Source: Morchella semilibera
Taxonomy: Eukaryota > Ascomycota > Pezizomycetes > Pezizales > Morchellaceae
DNA: 64,000 nucleotides
Reading direction: 5' to 3'
Assembly (NCBI GenBank): GCA_009192285.1
Contig: CM018609.1
Span: 451,282 to 515,281, forward strand
Part shown: positions 1 through 11,776 of the stretch, piece by piece
Position numbering within the stretch: the first letter of the stretch is position 1
How the letters are laid out: each line of letters opens with the position of its first letter
The notes under the pieces: generated by a model
Databases searched by the model: none
Seen by the model: the letters and a program-made list of their open reading frames with translations, nothing else
Told to the model about the DNA's origin: nothing
Position numbers and translations under genes: made by a program

Positions 1-2
1 AG

Positions 3-1463
3 GAGGCCATGAATACTATAGAAGAGAAAGATGCACAGATCGCCTCCGACATGGCCGAGAAGGCGCGCATGGAGAACACCATCCAAAAATATAAAGAGAG
101 GATGGAGGTCTTTGAGGAGATGCTTGATAACAGGGAAAACAAGATTGCAGAGCTATCTATGAGCATGTACACTGGTCACGAGGATGAAGATTTAAGTCAG
201 GTCGTAATAGATCTGAAGAAGAAGCTTCGGGCTGCGAAGCAGGAGGTCAAAGAGCTAGGAATAGTAAAGCAAGAAGCACGCAATCTGAAGAACAGGGTTG
301 ATAGCCTGGAACGTGGCTTCATGAATGCTACTGAGGAGAAGAAGAATATGGAACAAGAATTAGAGCGGCTCAGGGCAGAGGCAGGTGAGATGGGTATGGT
401 AAAACGCTCACAATCTGAAAATCGCCTAAGGCAGCAAATTGAAGTTCTGGAAAAAGCCAAGCGGGATCTAAGGGCGGAAATGAAGGAAAAGACGTTGGCT
501 GATGCCAAGGACAGAAGGGAGTCCGAGAGACAACTAAAGGCAGAGCTGGCAGAGTTGAGAGCAAAGGTTGGAAGCGGGTGGGGTGTGGAAAAGCTAGAAT
601 TTGAGGTGAAGGACTTGAAGGAATATGCGACAAGGCTGGAAAGAGAACTAGAAACCGCAAAACAGGAGAACAACGAATTCAGGCAAAGGCTCTTCATTGA
701 TACCCCTGCCAAGGATGATGGTGCGAGAGAATGGCAAATGAAACAGAGGTCAACGCTGCAAGAGCTGAGAAGAGCAAAGGAGGAGGCTTCAATACTCCGG
801 GCTCAGAAAGCGCAGGTGGAAGAACGACTGAAGGATGCGAAAGTAGAGATAGAGACCCTCAGGGAAGCCAGAGCGGAGACTAGACCTAGTTCATCTATGG
901 AACCAGCCTTGGTCCCGGCAGAGACCAAAGAGTTCGAAAACACGAGCGATGACAGTGCACTTGACGGTAGTTTCGATCGCTGGGCAAAAGCGGGTGCAGA
1001 CTCCATAGCAGATACTTCTAGTTTTACTCCAAAGACTAAGAGCCATCTTACGGAGGTCTCATCGCCTGCCTTCAACTCGCCTCCAGTTCCCGCTGTCGCG
1101 AACCGCCAGAAAAGATCGTTCTCTGATGAAATTTCCCAGAAAGAAAACATTGACATCATGCCGGCACCGCCAGATCTCTCTAGCTTTGTGCAAACCCCCA
1201 AGGCATCTGAGAATATTGTAGATGCATTCTACTCACACCGTCGCCAGAAAGAGAGTCCTAGACCCAAGATTGTTCACATGCATGTATCCCCTCCAGCTCT
1301 TGCGCCCACGCGAAAAATTTCGGGTGTTGGAAAAGTTGTCACGAGAAAGGCTTCGAGTGGTGGTGCTTCCTCCCGGGCAGCCATGGACCCTACGAGAAGG
1401 GCAGCAGCAGAACAGAGGCTTGCAGATAGAAAGAGGGCCAAGCTAACTGCGAAGAACGCATGA
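3..1463 (+). CDS. Coiled-coil protein, 3' part (possibly spindle pole body Cut12-like), 5' partial
   Basis: The reading frame is open to the left edge (the codons before the first ATG at 9 are sense), so the gene very likely starts outside the window. About 300 residues from the first ATG are a nearly continuous charged coiled coil rich in E, K, R and Q heptads, with no globular domain visible. The rest is a Ser/Pro/Thr-rich disordered tail with a KEN-like segment (SQKENIDI), ending in a basic helix, RRAAAEQRLADRKRAK. A coiled coil followed by a disordered tail and a basic 'AAAxxRLAxRKR' end resembles the fungal Cut12 family of spindle pole body proteins, but the diagnostic N-terminal part is not visible. 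Other coiled-coil proteins, such as a kinesin tail or a septation factor, remain possible. That it is coding is certain; the family is a guess. Confidence 0.8.
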   Translation, partial: EAMNTIEEKDAQIASDMAEKARMENTIQKYKERMEVFEEMLDNRENKIAELSMSMYTGHEDEDLSQVVIDLKKKLRAAKQEVKELGIVKQEARNLKNRVDSLERGFMNATEEKKNMEQELERLRAEAGEMGMVKRSQSENRLRQQIEVLEKAKRDLRAEMKEKTLADAKDRRESERQLKAELAELRAKVGSGWGVEKLEFEVKDLKEYATRLERELETAKQENNEFRQRLFIDTPAKDDGAREWQMKQRSTLQELRRAKEEASILRAQKAQVEERLKDAKVEIETLREARAETRPSSSMEPALVPAETKEFENTSDDSALDGSFDRWAKAGADSIADTSSFTPKTKSHLTEVSSPAFNSPPVPAVANRQKRSFSDEISQKENIDIMPAPPDLSSFVQTPKASENIVDAFYSHRRQKESPRPKIVHMHVSPPALAPTRKISGVGKVVTRKASSGGASSRAAMDPTRRAAAEQRLADRKRAKLTAKNA

Positions 1464-2608
1464 CCCAAAGACCCCTTTGCTGACTACTAGATTAAATAAC
1501 TCTCATTGTGTTTCGAAAGCCGCCTTTTTTTATTATTGGATACACAATCTCCTATATCTATATTCAACCTCTCCGCATTTTTTTTCTTTCTTCCTTGCTC
1601 TTTTGTCCATCACTTTTATGTTTGTCGGGGTATCTTACGCTTAACTTTCCTTGGTAGCAGGAGAAATACGGTGCCTTTCCTTTCTTCTTTTCAATCACAT
1701 TATGCCCTTTAGTAGTAATGTTGTGCATGATGATGCTGTAATTATAGTGAAGAGTGAACGGATTTGTTTATTTTACGAATGAAAAACGCTCTATTCTTAA
1801 TTACATGTAAGATGTACCGAAATATACAATAATTTCCCTAGATTTTCTTGTCTTTCGAATCCGCAACGAGAGTGCTGGATAATGGTATGTTCATAGTCAA
1901 TGAACCGGTCCTATATAATACTTCAATTTCTACTACACGGGTGTGATCAGTACCTTTATGTACCCCGGGGGTCCTTAAAGTGATGCAACGAGCTCAATAC
2001 ACCGGTGCCACGACCACCATCAAAGCTAGACCTAGTCAATTTTTTCCGTTTATTTCCATTTACTATTATTATATATCTCTGCCTGGTGCAATTCGACATA
2101 TATAAATTACTTCCCGACTTTTGGGCATGGTGGCCAGTAGCTGCGAAATTAGTGGTTTTTGTCGCCGTTGCATCACTTTGGGGGCCCCTGGGGTGCACGT
2201 AGGTAAGTGGGGGCCCGGCCCCAAGTCGTTTGCTCCTGCCTATTCCTTAGTCATCGATCGAGTGAGAAATCGTGACCCACATGTCTATTACTTAGTATTA
2301 TTATTATGGTTAAGTCACTGTCCCTAAGTGTCTCTCGGCCTGCATGCTTATCAGAGCCTGTTTTAGGAAGCACAGTGCAAACCGTCAAGTCTTGAAACAA
2401 GTTATGGTTAGGTTTGTCAAATATAAGATGATCCCTGGTACTAACTATATCGCTATGTGCATGTGACAATCGTTCACTGATCATGATATAAGTTCAAGTC
2501 GGTAAATTGTATGGTGATTTTAGTGTCTGGTCCCCTCACTCCTGGGGGAGGCATTATAAGCACAATACCTACCACCTCTTCTTGACCTCCATAAACCGTC
2601 ACCTCATC
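1464..2608. other. Intergenic, no gene seen
   Basis: AT-rich spacer after the coiled-coil gene and before the small membrane protein gene. It starts with T-rich sequence fitting a 3' UTR. Only short overlapping frames without family features occur. A TATA-like stretch (cattataagc, about 2551) lies some 55 bases before the next start codon. Confidence 0.6.
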
Positions 2609-2999
2609 ATGCCACACTCTAATTTAGCACAAACTTTGCATCCATACCCCAAGCCTGGGTCCTTTGGCTCTACGCTCGATCCCAAGGAACCAACCCCCAA
2701 GCCTCTCTCCCGAAAGGTACCATAACCAAAACACTCCCCATCAACCACCTCTCTTAGCTAACAGGCTAAATCTGCAGCTATTTGTCCTTGGATTTTTCCT
2801 TCCGCCGCTATTGCCCTGGATACTATGTCTCGCCATCACCAAGCGCAAGCCCCGCGCCGAAACCACAAAGGAAGAACAGTACTGGGCGTTTGTGTGTCTG
2901 ATTGCCCTTTCAGTTACGCTCGGGCTGCTTTGCGGGGTTGTTATAGCGGTGGGGTTGGATCATGGATGGTTTGGCCATGGGGCTTTTGATCATGACTAG
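2609..2999 (+). CDS. Small two-helix membrane protein, family unknown
   Basis: Two exons, 2609-2716 and 2778-2999, joined at an intron of 61 nt (2717-2777, GTACCA..CTGCAG, branch GCTAAC 13 nt before the acceptor). Both junctions are phase 0, giving 109 residues. A 36-residue Pro/Lys-rich N-terminus precedes a first hydrophobic helix (LFVLGFFLPPLLPWILC), a charged loop (TKRKPRAETTKEEQ) and a second helix (FVCLIALSVTLGLLCGVV), ending in a short His/Asp-rich tail. There is no signal peptide before the first helix. The well-formed intron and restored frame support a real gene. I do not recognise the family; a small two-pass protein of the endomembrane system is all that can be inferred. Confidence 0.55.
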
Positions 3000-4318
3000 C
3001 TGCACGAGGGCTATTCTTTATTAGTTGGCCTTATCTTTTAAACTCGTGCTTTTTTTTTTGCTGCTCTTCACTATTTCCCCCTTTGTTTCGTTCTTCTCTT
3101 GTGTTAGTTGAAGCGGGATTTCACTGTGCGCCGTGTCCCTGCGGGGGGCAGGCCTCCTTTGCCCGTCTGGTCGGCTGAGAGTTCCGAGTGATAGTCTATG
3201 ATAAAGCCTCCCAGGCAACGATTTTTGCATGATAATGTCTAAAGAAACACCACGATTAGTGTCGAGAAGTTTTTTTTAGTTTAATTTTCCTCTTGGGTTT
3301 TACGTCGTTACGTCTCTCTCTTATTAATGGGATCGCGGTAACCAACCTTCTAAGCGATATAACAGAATCATAGAAAATGCAAATCTAGGGATCTATAATA
3401 CTTGCGTTTGGACAATACAAGCAAATACCTTGAAAACACAGCCGACCAAAATTCTATTTAGTAACTCAAACACTAGTGGTACTTCATTACTACATGAAAT
3501 GAGTCTATAGCTATGCTATGCTGAGGATGGTTCTAAGCGCAAATCCTTCTCCCAAGATTCTACGTTTCCCATATTTCGTAATTAACCATGTTATACCCCT
3601 ATGAAATCTGCCCGAGCTTTTCGGCCGCACTAGTAAAACTTCCAATATATCCAATTGAATCCAGAGTTTTCCCGCTCCAATTAATTTAAACTATCCCAAA
3701 ATACATACAAGCCACTGGCAGCATAGAAGGAAAGACCAGTTTACTTGTTACACAATACTTTTCTTATTACTACTAGTTATAATGTCGATCTGAACCTTAA
3801 AATAACGAGACCTCTCATTCCCACATTTTTTATATATAAAAAAGAAAAACCAGAAATAATTGACTAGTTGATAACCAGAAGTGTTTAGTTAAAGCCAGCC
3901 CCCATACAAAACGAAAGGAAGGAAGGAAGGAGTGTGATTGAGGGCCGAAACCAAACATATGCTACGTAATGTTTTCAAACCCCCGAAATAAAAAAAGCCC
4001 TAGATTAGAAAGCAAGTCGAACATGCAAGTCTGTGGTGGGGAAAGAGACATTACGACAAGTATAAGAAAATAATTGGACATAAGAAACTCGAAAATCAGT
4101 CATCCACATGAACATCCCTCTCCCATAAAGATCCCTATGCAATCGCCTTCAAGAAATTTCCCAGAAAAAAGACTTCCGAGCTTAAATACTCACAAATCAA
4201 GCAAAAGAGAAGAAAAAAAGAAGAAAAAAAACGCCATCAGTAGAATATATAAAAGTAGCAAAACCAAGACAATACCGCCTATTACTTCCCAACAAATAAC
4301 GAAACAACCCTATTTGTT
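3000..4318. other. Intergenic, no gene seen
   Basis: Spacer between a plus-strand and a minus-strand gene that converge on it. It is AT-rich with many short A/T tracts and a GGAA repeat near 3915. The minus-strand gene's 3' UTR should lie just below 4319. No frame carries recognisable protein features. Confidence 0.6.
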
Positions 4319-7300
4319 TCATCTTTTAATGTACTTGTTAGCACCTGCCTGCATTTTTCTCAGTGCTTCTTGGTGAAGCTCGAGCATGTCCTTCTGCCTC
4401 ATCCTCTCGTTAATAACTTCATCAGGAACTGTTTCTTTCATCCTTTCTGCCAGCACCTGCTGCCGGCGCTCACTCGGAACCTCACCCCTTTCTCCTGAGA
4501 CCCCCCTCGTATTGTTGTTATTAGGGATGCTCGAGTCAGTCTTCAGATTTTCCCTCCACATCTGGAGCATCGATTCACGCTTATCCACTGATTTTTGCAC
4601 AGGTGAGAAAGCTCGCCGTCCTTGGCCCATCGCGTTATGGGTGGCCGAATTAAGGAGCTCATTGCGGCGGTCTCGGAGGGGCATGTCATCATTGAGAATG
4701 GCAGCCCGATACTGATGACTTGGAGAGTTTGCACTGTCTGCGGCGGGAAGCGTTGCTGGATGAGGTGTGGATGTACGCTGGTTCATGAAAGGATGATTGA
4801 TAAGACCTGGCGTCTTTACCCTGAAACCGTTCGGGTTCTCTGTTGTATAAGAAGAACTGTATTCTTCTAGAAGGGGAGTAAAGTTTTGTCGGCTGCGTAC
4901 CATGCTCTCACGCTTCCCTATAAGTGTATCCCGCGGTAGTGGCGAAGGCGTCCGTCTACCTGGTGGTGAGATGCAACGTTCGGCAGGCGAAACACAACGC
5001 TCCGCAGGAGAAGGTGTATGTGACCTCTCCTCTTGTGGTAACTCTGACATAGAGGACAAACGCTGCGCACGAACTGGTGTGGTGGTTGTTGAAGGAAGGC
5101 TATTCGACGATGCCAAAGTCGGAACAAATTGCTCAGCAAGTGACACCCTTGAAGGGGCTCTCGAAGTTGGTAGAGAAGGAACATCAGATGTCTCCTGAAG
5201 CTCCCTCACGTGGACCGGGGCTGAAACCTCAATTTTGATATCAGAGGCGTCTTGAACTGGCTCTTCTAGCTCCTCTAAACCCGGCTTTTCGGCATCACCC
5301 AGATGCTTTGCCCATTCATTCGTGCGGTAGTTTTTTACAACCCTGGAGCACTTTGCTGGCAATTGGGTGACGCCAACTGTTGAAGATTCTGGTTCATCCT
5401 CTTTCGGAGATGACGCGGGTACCAGATTGATTGGGGACTTCTGGGCCTTCAACGACGGATCGGCGATGGATGGGGGCGATGTAACAGTAGGTGTTGTCTG
5501 ATGAGTCGAATTTTCTTTCGAGTGATCCCCTGTGAATATACCCTTATCCCACGAACTCACTATAGAGTCTTTGCCGAATTCAAAGTTCTTTAGTCCAATA
5601 AGAGGAAGATATTGCGATTCCCCTTTCTTGGGAGTCGGATCTGGAGTTGTCGCTGGGGTTATATCCAGGCTATTTAGGTTATTTACGAGGTTTCCTGATG
5701 TGATGGTAGGGCTTGTGTTATCATCATCGTTGAGACTGGGCAAGTCTATATGGGAAGCAATTGCATCATCCTCTTCGTCCAAAGTCGCAGCCAGACTAGA
5801 GGCTCTGTCCTCCTCTTCATCTTGCGCCCGCCCGATAAACCTGGGTGTAGTGATGACATCTACCAACACTCGGCCTTCCTGTATATCACTCCTAGCAGAC
5901 TCCCCCGCCCATGTAGCAAGCGAAGAGACGTCATCTTCGTCCCTTTCATCGTCTTTCGTAGGTATCGGAATTGGTAAAGGTACGACTTCGGGCGTTGGTG
6001 TAATAGCCGGCGCAAGTTGAGACTGGTTCGCCTGAGACTGACTCGAATTATGCATATTTGCCTCCCCGGAATAGTGTCCAGAAACAGGCCCAGGTGTAGC
6101 TTCATTGATAGGCTCGCCCATACCTATTGGCATAATCCTATCCTGATCTTTCTGTCCGACAGTTTTCTGGCCTTGAACATCAAACGTCTGATTCCCACTT
6201 TCCATCGCCATATGTTCCTCTCGCTCCCTTCTCATTTCTTCGGTTTCTACAAACTCTTCTGTTTCCCCGTTCTTGGCTTCTCCGCTCTTCTTTCTGAGAT
6301 CATCATCTCCGATCCCAGAATCTGTACGACTATTCTTTCCGGTGTTTGGCCTTTCGTTTACAGTAACTTCCTCTGAAGATTTCCCACCATACACCATTTC
6401 CCACTGGGCACGTTCCTCTCTGTGTCCCTCTTCTACTCTTCGGCCAACATCCTCATCTAGTGCTTCAAGATCGGCTACTTGCCGGCGTTTCTCTGCATCT
6501 TTGGCATCGCGGCGCTCTTTGAGGATTTTCCAGAGTTTAACTTGTGACATAATTCCAAATGCGGTAATGAGAATTATTACCGCAATCTCAACGCGGATAC
6601 CACGTGTGTGGGGGTAAGTGTTAGTCTCAAGAGGGAATATATTATCGTTGAGATCTATTCACGCATATGTTAGTAAAATAAACACACACCACCAACCTCC
6701 GAGTTTGTTGGGAACAATCATTACCCCAGATATATATCCAAAACTCCTTCAGCCCCGCCGTGGAAAAGCAATCAATTCCTAGCACGGTCGCCGTGGCCCC
6801 CGAGAACGAGAGTGAGAATATCAACGCATACGGCCTGGTAACCCGATGAAACGCCAACGTGAATGTTAGGAAACAAAACACCGCAATGATCACTAGCTTG
6901 CCATAAATCGAGTCTACGAGCCCACCCGGCTTGAGCACAAGAACTATATGCATACAGCAAGTACCCGTTAGCTTGTCTCATGCTGTGACCTCTTGGTGTC
7001 TATCGACGAGATATGACTGGACGTACACCACATGGAAACACAGAACCCTCCAAGGAGACAACCTAGTGCCTCTGTAACCTCTGGAAACACAACAGCGAGG
7101 CCGCCCGTTAGAATCCCTGTTATAATAACTGCGGTGACGTATGCGCCCTGGATCGCGTCTTTGACTGGCGGGTTCATAACATAGACGATTAAGACCGTAA
7201 CGCCAAGTCCAGATAGAAAAAACGTCGACAAGAATATTTGGAGACTATTTTTTCCCGTTGTTAGCACTACATGTATTCCTATTTTTCTTCGCCTTCTTCG

Positions 7301-7845
7301 TATTATTATTCTCTTTTGGAATAACATACAATTTTATCTTTATACCAATTAGGCAATAAGGCACCCCGGCGAGCATTAAGACAACGCCTGCAACAGCTAT
7401 TCCTGGAGTAACTTTAGGCTTGATGGGAAGCCCACCTTTGTAGATTTCATCCTCAGGATTTACTACTATACAGCCTGCGGTCAGCCCTCCGAACTCCTCA
7501 AAAATATAAAAACAATCACGCACTATCCGGGGATCCAAAATTACTCTCAACAATTGTCCCCTCGGGTGTATTTGAAGTTGTCGGAGAAGCTGTCTGCCTC
7601 ACACTGCTAAATGTAGAAGAAACCTGATCCTCGACCGTGCTCGTGGATATGGTAGTCGAAGATGTTGAGGAGGGTCTGTCGTTGCCAGACGAGGTGCTAG
7701 CAGTAGCAGAAACCCCATTCTGCTCTTGTCGACCCACAACTCCTACTTGCCTCGAGGACACGAGCCCATTGAGTTCCAGGAGCGATAGCGCAACAATTGC
7801 GAACAGAACAAACAGACGGCCAAAACGCATAGCCGTGGCGAACAT
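4319..7845 (-). CDS. DUF4203/TM7S3-TMEM198-like multipass membrane protein with long disordered tail
   Basis: Five exons: 7845-7524, 7474-7330, 7244-7027, 6943-6725 and 6654-4319, introns of 49, 85, 83 and 70 nt with branch sites such as GCTAAC and ACTAAC, giving 1079 residues. An N-terminal signal or anchor (about residues 1-30, FGRLFVLFAIVALSLLEL) leads to a Ser/Thr-rich stretch. A multi-helix TM198-type domain follows, about residues 115-340. It contains the hallmark segments GGFCVSMWF|LVLKPGGL, ATATVLGIDCF, and W|DLNDNIFPLETNTYPHTRG across the exon joins. The last membrane helix runs directly into SQVKLWKILKERRDAKDAEK, typical of fungal members, then about 700 residues of Ser/Pro/Glu-rich cytosolic tail ending in basic, Met-rich helices. 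Function is unknown in fungi. The start is ATG 7845; ATG 7830 is an alternative. The first intron is the least certain. Confidence 0.85.
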
Positions 7846-10091
7846 ATAACGACGTTGCAGGGAAGGGAGATAAAATATTATAAAGGAGTGGAGGGGGGGG
7901 AAGGCCAAATTACTGCTGGATAGGTAGCTTTGATGTCGAGAGACGACTAAAACATGTGTGGAAGTAGCCGTAGACTGACTCCGCGGTGAGATGTTAGTTG
8001 TGTAGGAAAAGAAAAGAAAAGAAGGAGAGGGCTGACAAGTGAGTGAGGGTAATGTGTAGTAAACAGAACAGTGGAAAAAAGACAACGAATGGGTGGATTA
8101 TGGTGAATGAGTGGTTGCTTGAGCGAGTCGAGTTACGGGAATGGATCGAGATGGGACAGAAAAGAGTGTGTGAGGTACTGTGCTTCAGCAAAGTGACGTG
8201 ACAGCAGAAGGAACGAACGGCCGAGAAGAACTGCCTAACACACTGTGGGATGGTCCCCGGTTGACCGTGCAGGATGAAAAACAGTCTGCGGAGAGAGGGA
8301 GAGGAAAGGGAAGGGGAAAAAAGAAGCAATGGTGGAAGACAGGTAAGTACTCCAGGTTCCTACATTACAGACACACAGCTAGATCATGCTCTTCACTTCG
8401 ACCCAATTGCAATGGCAACACAGGTGCATAAAAGGGATATTTGGTTACAGAATTATTTACAAAATTGTGGGTGGACAAAACAATTTTTAGCAGGCCCTAT
8501 CAGATCATTGTTTTCATCTGCTTTTAGAGTAGTCAAGGTAACTCCACCCAACAATATTGATCAATGGGTCGTATGGGGGGGGAACCAATCTCTATTGCGA
8601 AGCGTAATACTTACTGAAACCAGCACTGCAGTACTCTAGCACTCCCACCCTTCCTCTTCATCCATTCCTCTATTCCCATCGTTCCAGGTTGAAGCGACAA
8701 TTATGCATCAACTTCACTGTGAATCTCTCGCTGTACATGTCTGAACCAACAGACGTCGCGAGTCAAAATATCCCACCCACCCCCCCTCTCTCTGATTTCT
8801 GCACAGACATCCTTATCCATATATACATGTAATCATCATCACTCAATCAACCAAGTTTCAGGAACAGGGGCTACTAACGAACGCCAGCCAATGCAATCCC
8901 CGCCATTTTCTCCACCCCCCCGCGGAAGGGAAATTACCATGCTTTCCACACCTGGATCCAAGAAGCCTTCCCTTTCGCTCTCTCGCTTGATCCCGTCGTA
9001 ATGTTACACAGCTCGAGATCGCTGGGCCCTAATCCGGGCTGCAGTAGGGTAGGAAGAGTTAACCTGCCAAGGCCCTACTAATCTAGCAGGCACACACCAG
9101 AGTCATGTAGTAACCGTACCTGCCACTCAGGAACCCATGCAATTGGGTGACGGGCTTGAGCAAGCACTGCAATTAATAGCTCCAAGTACATGCAGTGGGT
9201 ACCTGATTGTCAGCTACGATATCAGTGTGAGCTACGTAAGTATAATTAAATTACCCTTCCCATTCGCCAGGCCAACCAGGAAAAAAGCCGCCTGGCAAGG
9301 GTGATGCCTGGCGTGGGTGTGGTTGTTGGGTTGCACTTCTGCCTCTAGCCTACCTTGGAGGTGAGTTGTTCATCTACTTCCAGGAACTGTACTCTATTTT
9401 ACTTTTTTTTAATCTACGTGGGAATCTACATACAGCGATCAAAGGAACCTAAAATCCTCGCCGGGAGTAGCTGAATGTTCGACTAGGTAGGAGAGGGAAG
9501 AACAGCGAACGCGGCCCAAAGAAGAAGAAAGGGAAAGAAAAAAACGAAACAAGTCACTACAAAGCTATGATTGACCCGCTGTCCCCTCCTTCTGTGCAAC
9601 TGCCGTGCTCCTATTCTCTACTTCTCCGGTATGCGATGTCAAAAGACTAAAAGGGAGCATTCTGCTTCCCGTTTTTTTTTACCCTTTCGGGTCGGGGCTG
9701 CTGGGGGTATGCCTTCGAAAGGGAAATGAGACAGGACAAGCTCTTCTGGCCGCCCCACGGGTTCGCAGCGGCGATCGAAAAAACTCAAATAATAATAATA
9801 ATAATAAAATCACTACATATATGGCGTGTCGCCCTTGGGCCTGCCCGTAATCTGTCTATGACATCGTACATTACCCTGTTCTTCTCGTATGAAGTTAATC
9901 AGTCAGTGCCCTCCCATGTAAGTAGACAAGGAGCCGAAAAGCGCGTCACGACTTTGCGTAATGATATCGATAATTTAGTGTTTATTGCAAGCGAGTCGCC
10001 ATGTGGCTCAGAGAAAACCGGGAATAACCCCGTCTAAAGATTAGGCTATCGCGAAAACCCCCCGGAGGACCCAGAGGAGGGGGGGGGGGGG
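7846..10091. other. Intergenic, no gene seen
   Basis: Upstream region of the DUF4203 gene, running to the left end of the hAT element. It holds purine-rich tracts (about 8270-8340), a run of Cs at 8778, an AAT trinucleotide repeat at about 9788-9806 and a run of 13 Gs ending at 10091. Frames of 60-120 codons here show no protein features and no joinable exons. Confidence 0.55.
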
Positions 10092-10142
10092 TAGAGCCGA
10101 TTTGTTTATACGACGTGCTCTAATCAACTTCGCTAACGGTCC

Positions 10143-10229
10143 AGTCCTGGACTGCATCGGACTAAATCAATAGGACTAGTGTGGACTATGGACTGCGTTC
10201 AATCAAGGGCTTTGGACTGTAGTTGGACT
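10143..10229 (+). repeat. Subterminal GGACT array, left end of hAT element
   Basis: Seven copies of GGACT (starts 10149, 10159, 10173, 10183, 10190, 10214, 10225), plus one AGTCC at 10143, within 87 bases. Subterminal short repeats are usual transposase binding sites in hAT elements. The same motif in the opposite orientation lies at the other end. Confidence 0.75.
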
Positions 10230-10377
10230 ATAGGACGGTGTAGGGTAATATCATAACCATGCGCATCAAATGATCTATGGGAAAAAAGCAATTATATGAA
10301 TTTTGACGCCCCTATTCCCCCACCAACTACTTCCACCACCACGCATGCCAGTGACCCCGGTACCGAACTATATACAT

Positions 10378-11454
10378 TTACTGCTTGGTGTAATCCCAGA
10401 TATTTTGGTGGGTAAAGAAAACAAAGCTTGTCCTGTCCCCCTCATACTCAGTCAGGTAATGTTCCAAGATAGATGCCTTGAACATAATGACATCGCCAGG
10501 CTTAAAATCAAGCTTGACATTCAAGACAGGGATAACAAGATATCCTTTCGTGAATTTGCCTGCACATATCATCATAGTGTATCCATCCTTCCTATCTCCT
10601 CCGTCCATATGGGGTTTGACTCTTAGGTTGCGAAGAAGGGCAAGACCATGGAAAGGAAATCGGCGACTGGTGGTAAAGTTGTTCCAGGCACTGGTTTTTC
10701 TGGTTGTCCTAACACGGGAGAGTGCAGCATAATAGTCGGTAGGGTCCATGACTTCATAAACCATGCCGATAACTTGTAGAATAGGTGCAATGTCTTGAAA
10801 AAAATCAATACAAGTTTGTTGTTTGGAGGCGGTGTCAACAAGGTGCGCTGAAATGACAGGTTTTTTAGTTTTTGATTGCCCTTGAGCAAACCACCATGCA
10901 AAATGCCACAACCCGACTACACCATTGTTGGGAACCTCAATGGTTGTACTGTTTTTATGTCTCTTGTCAGTTGTAGGCGGCTTCGGGGGTTTGTAGTTGG
11001 TTTGGAGTTTAGTGATTGCTGCGTCCACTTCAGTGAGAAGTTGTTCACCACGGACAGATCCCCAAGGCAAATTAATTGTATTTTTCCAAAACACAACTAA
11101 TTTTTGGCTGTCGCTGGAGTTGATGATCGTATTGGAGTTGATGACGGGAATTTTTTCTGCAAGTGCTAGAATAATAGAGTCTTCTTGTGCAACAAGTTTT
11201 TTTCTGGACTCTTCGATGAGGAATGATTGAGAAAGGGTAGCGGTAGTAGTGGTAAAGGTATTGTGTAAGGGTTTGCAGAGGTTGCGGAGAATTCTTGAGG
11301 TTTCGGGAAGCTCATTATTTTGAAGTTTTTCTTGACGAACAAAATCTTCAACATTTTTAATTAAAGAAGGGAATGAAGAATTTTCAGAGAGGGTGGCGGG
11401 AATGGCAGAGGTGGCGGGAGTGGCAGAGGTAGCGGAAGTCATAGGGAGATCCAT
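10378..11454 (-). CDS. TET/JBP-like 2-oxoglutarate/Fe(II) dioxygenase (2OGFeDO)
   Basis: One exon, 358 residues, starting at ATG 11454 (the frame extends three codons further upstream only through a GTG). The N-terminal 200 residues are family-specific, with an Ala/Thr/Ser-rich start. The C-terminal third is a double-stranded beta-helix core with all expected ligands: H282-x-D284 (KPHMDGGD) for iron, the distal H332 (ILEHYL) and R341 (GDRTSFVFFTH) for 2-oxoglutarate. The phrases 'FKPGDVIMF' and 'FVFFTHQN' match fungal TET/JBP proteins. TET enzymes oxidise 5-methylcytosine in DNA and JBP enzymes hydroxylate thymine; other members oxidise RNA bases. The gene lies inside a hAT transposon, downstream of and in the same direction as the transposase. 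The frame is intact. Substrate and activity are inferred only. Confidence 0.75.
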   Translation of the reverse strand: MDLPMTSATSATPATSAIPATLSENSSFPSLIKNVEDFVRQEKLQNNELPETSRILRNLCKPLHNTFTTTTATLSQSFLIEESRKKLVAQEDSIILALAEKIPVINSNTIINSSDSQKLVVFWKNTINLPWGSVRGEQLLTEVDAAITKLQTNYKPPKPPTTDKRHKNSTTIEVPNNGVVGLWHFAWWFAQGQSKTKKPVISAHLVDTASKQQTCIDFFQDIAPILQVIGMVYEVMDPTDYYAALSRVRTTRKTSAWNNFTTSRRFPFHGLALLRNLRVKPHMDGGDRKDGYTMMICAGKFTKGYLVIPVLNVKLDFKPGDVIMFKASILEHYLTEYEGDRTSFVFFTHQNIWDYTKQ

Positions 11455-11677
11455 TGTTAACACAGCAATTTATTAGGAGCAGTGACGCAATACCCAATAA
11501 GTGCCCAAGAATAAAATAAAAGCTGTGACACAATAATATTTTATCTTGTTGTGGTTCACGATGGTGTTGTGAAGATATGGAAGGAAGAAGAGAGGTGGGG
11601 GGGAACGGGCGTCTTTAAGTAGAGCTGGTGGCGGGTAAAGCCAGGTGTTACATAGAATGGAAACCAAAGTTAAATTA

Positions 11678-11711
<34 letters not shown>

Positions 11712-11776
11712 GCCGAAATTGAAAAGTAAAAAAAAAAATTTTTTCTTTGCCGAATGAAAATACAAAAATCCCAATT
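11455..11776. promoter_or_regulatory. Spacer between transposase and dioxygenase genes
   Basis: The 322 bases between the transposase stop and the dioxygenase start, both genes reading leftward. It should hold the transposase 3' UTR and the dioxygenase promoter. A 30-A run (11679-11708) and a second A/T block (11729-11747) are the main features. No open frame is supported here. Confidence 0.5.

Noticed and set aside
10084-10091. Target-site duplication of the hAT element
   Set aside because: The left 8 bases are all G and the right 8 are ATGTAGTA, so no duplication can be claimed.
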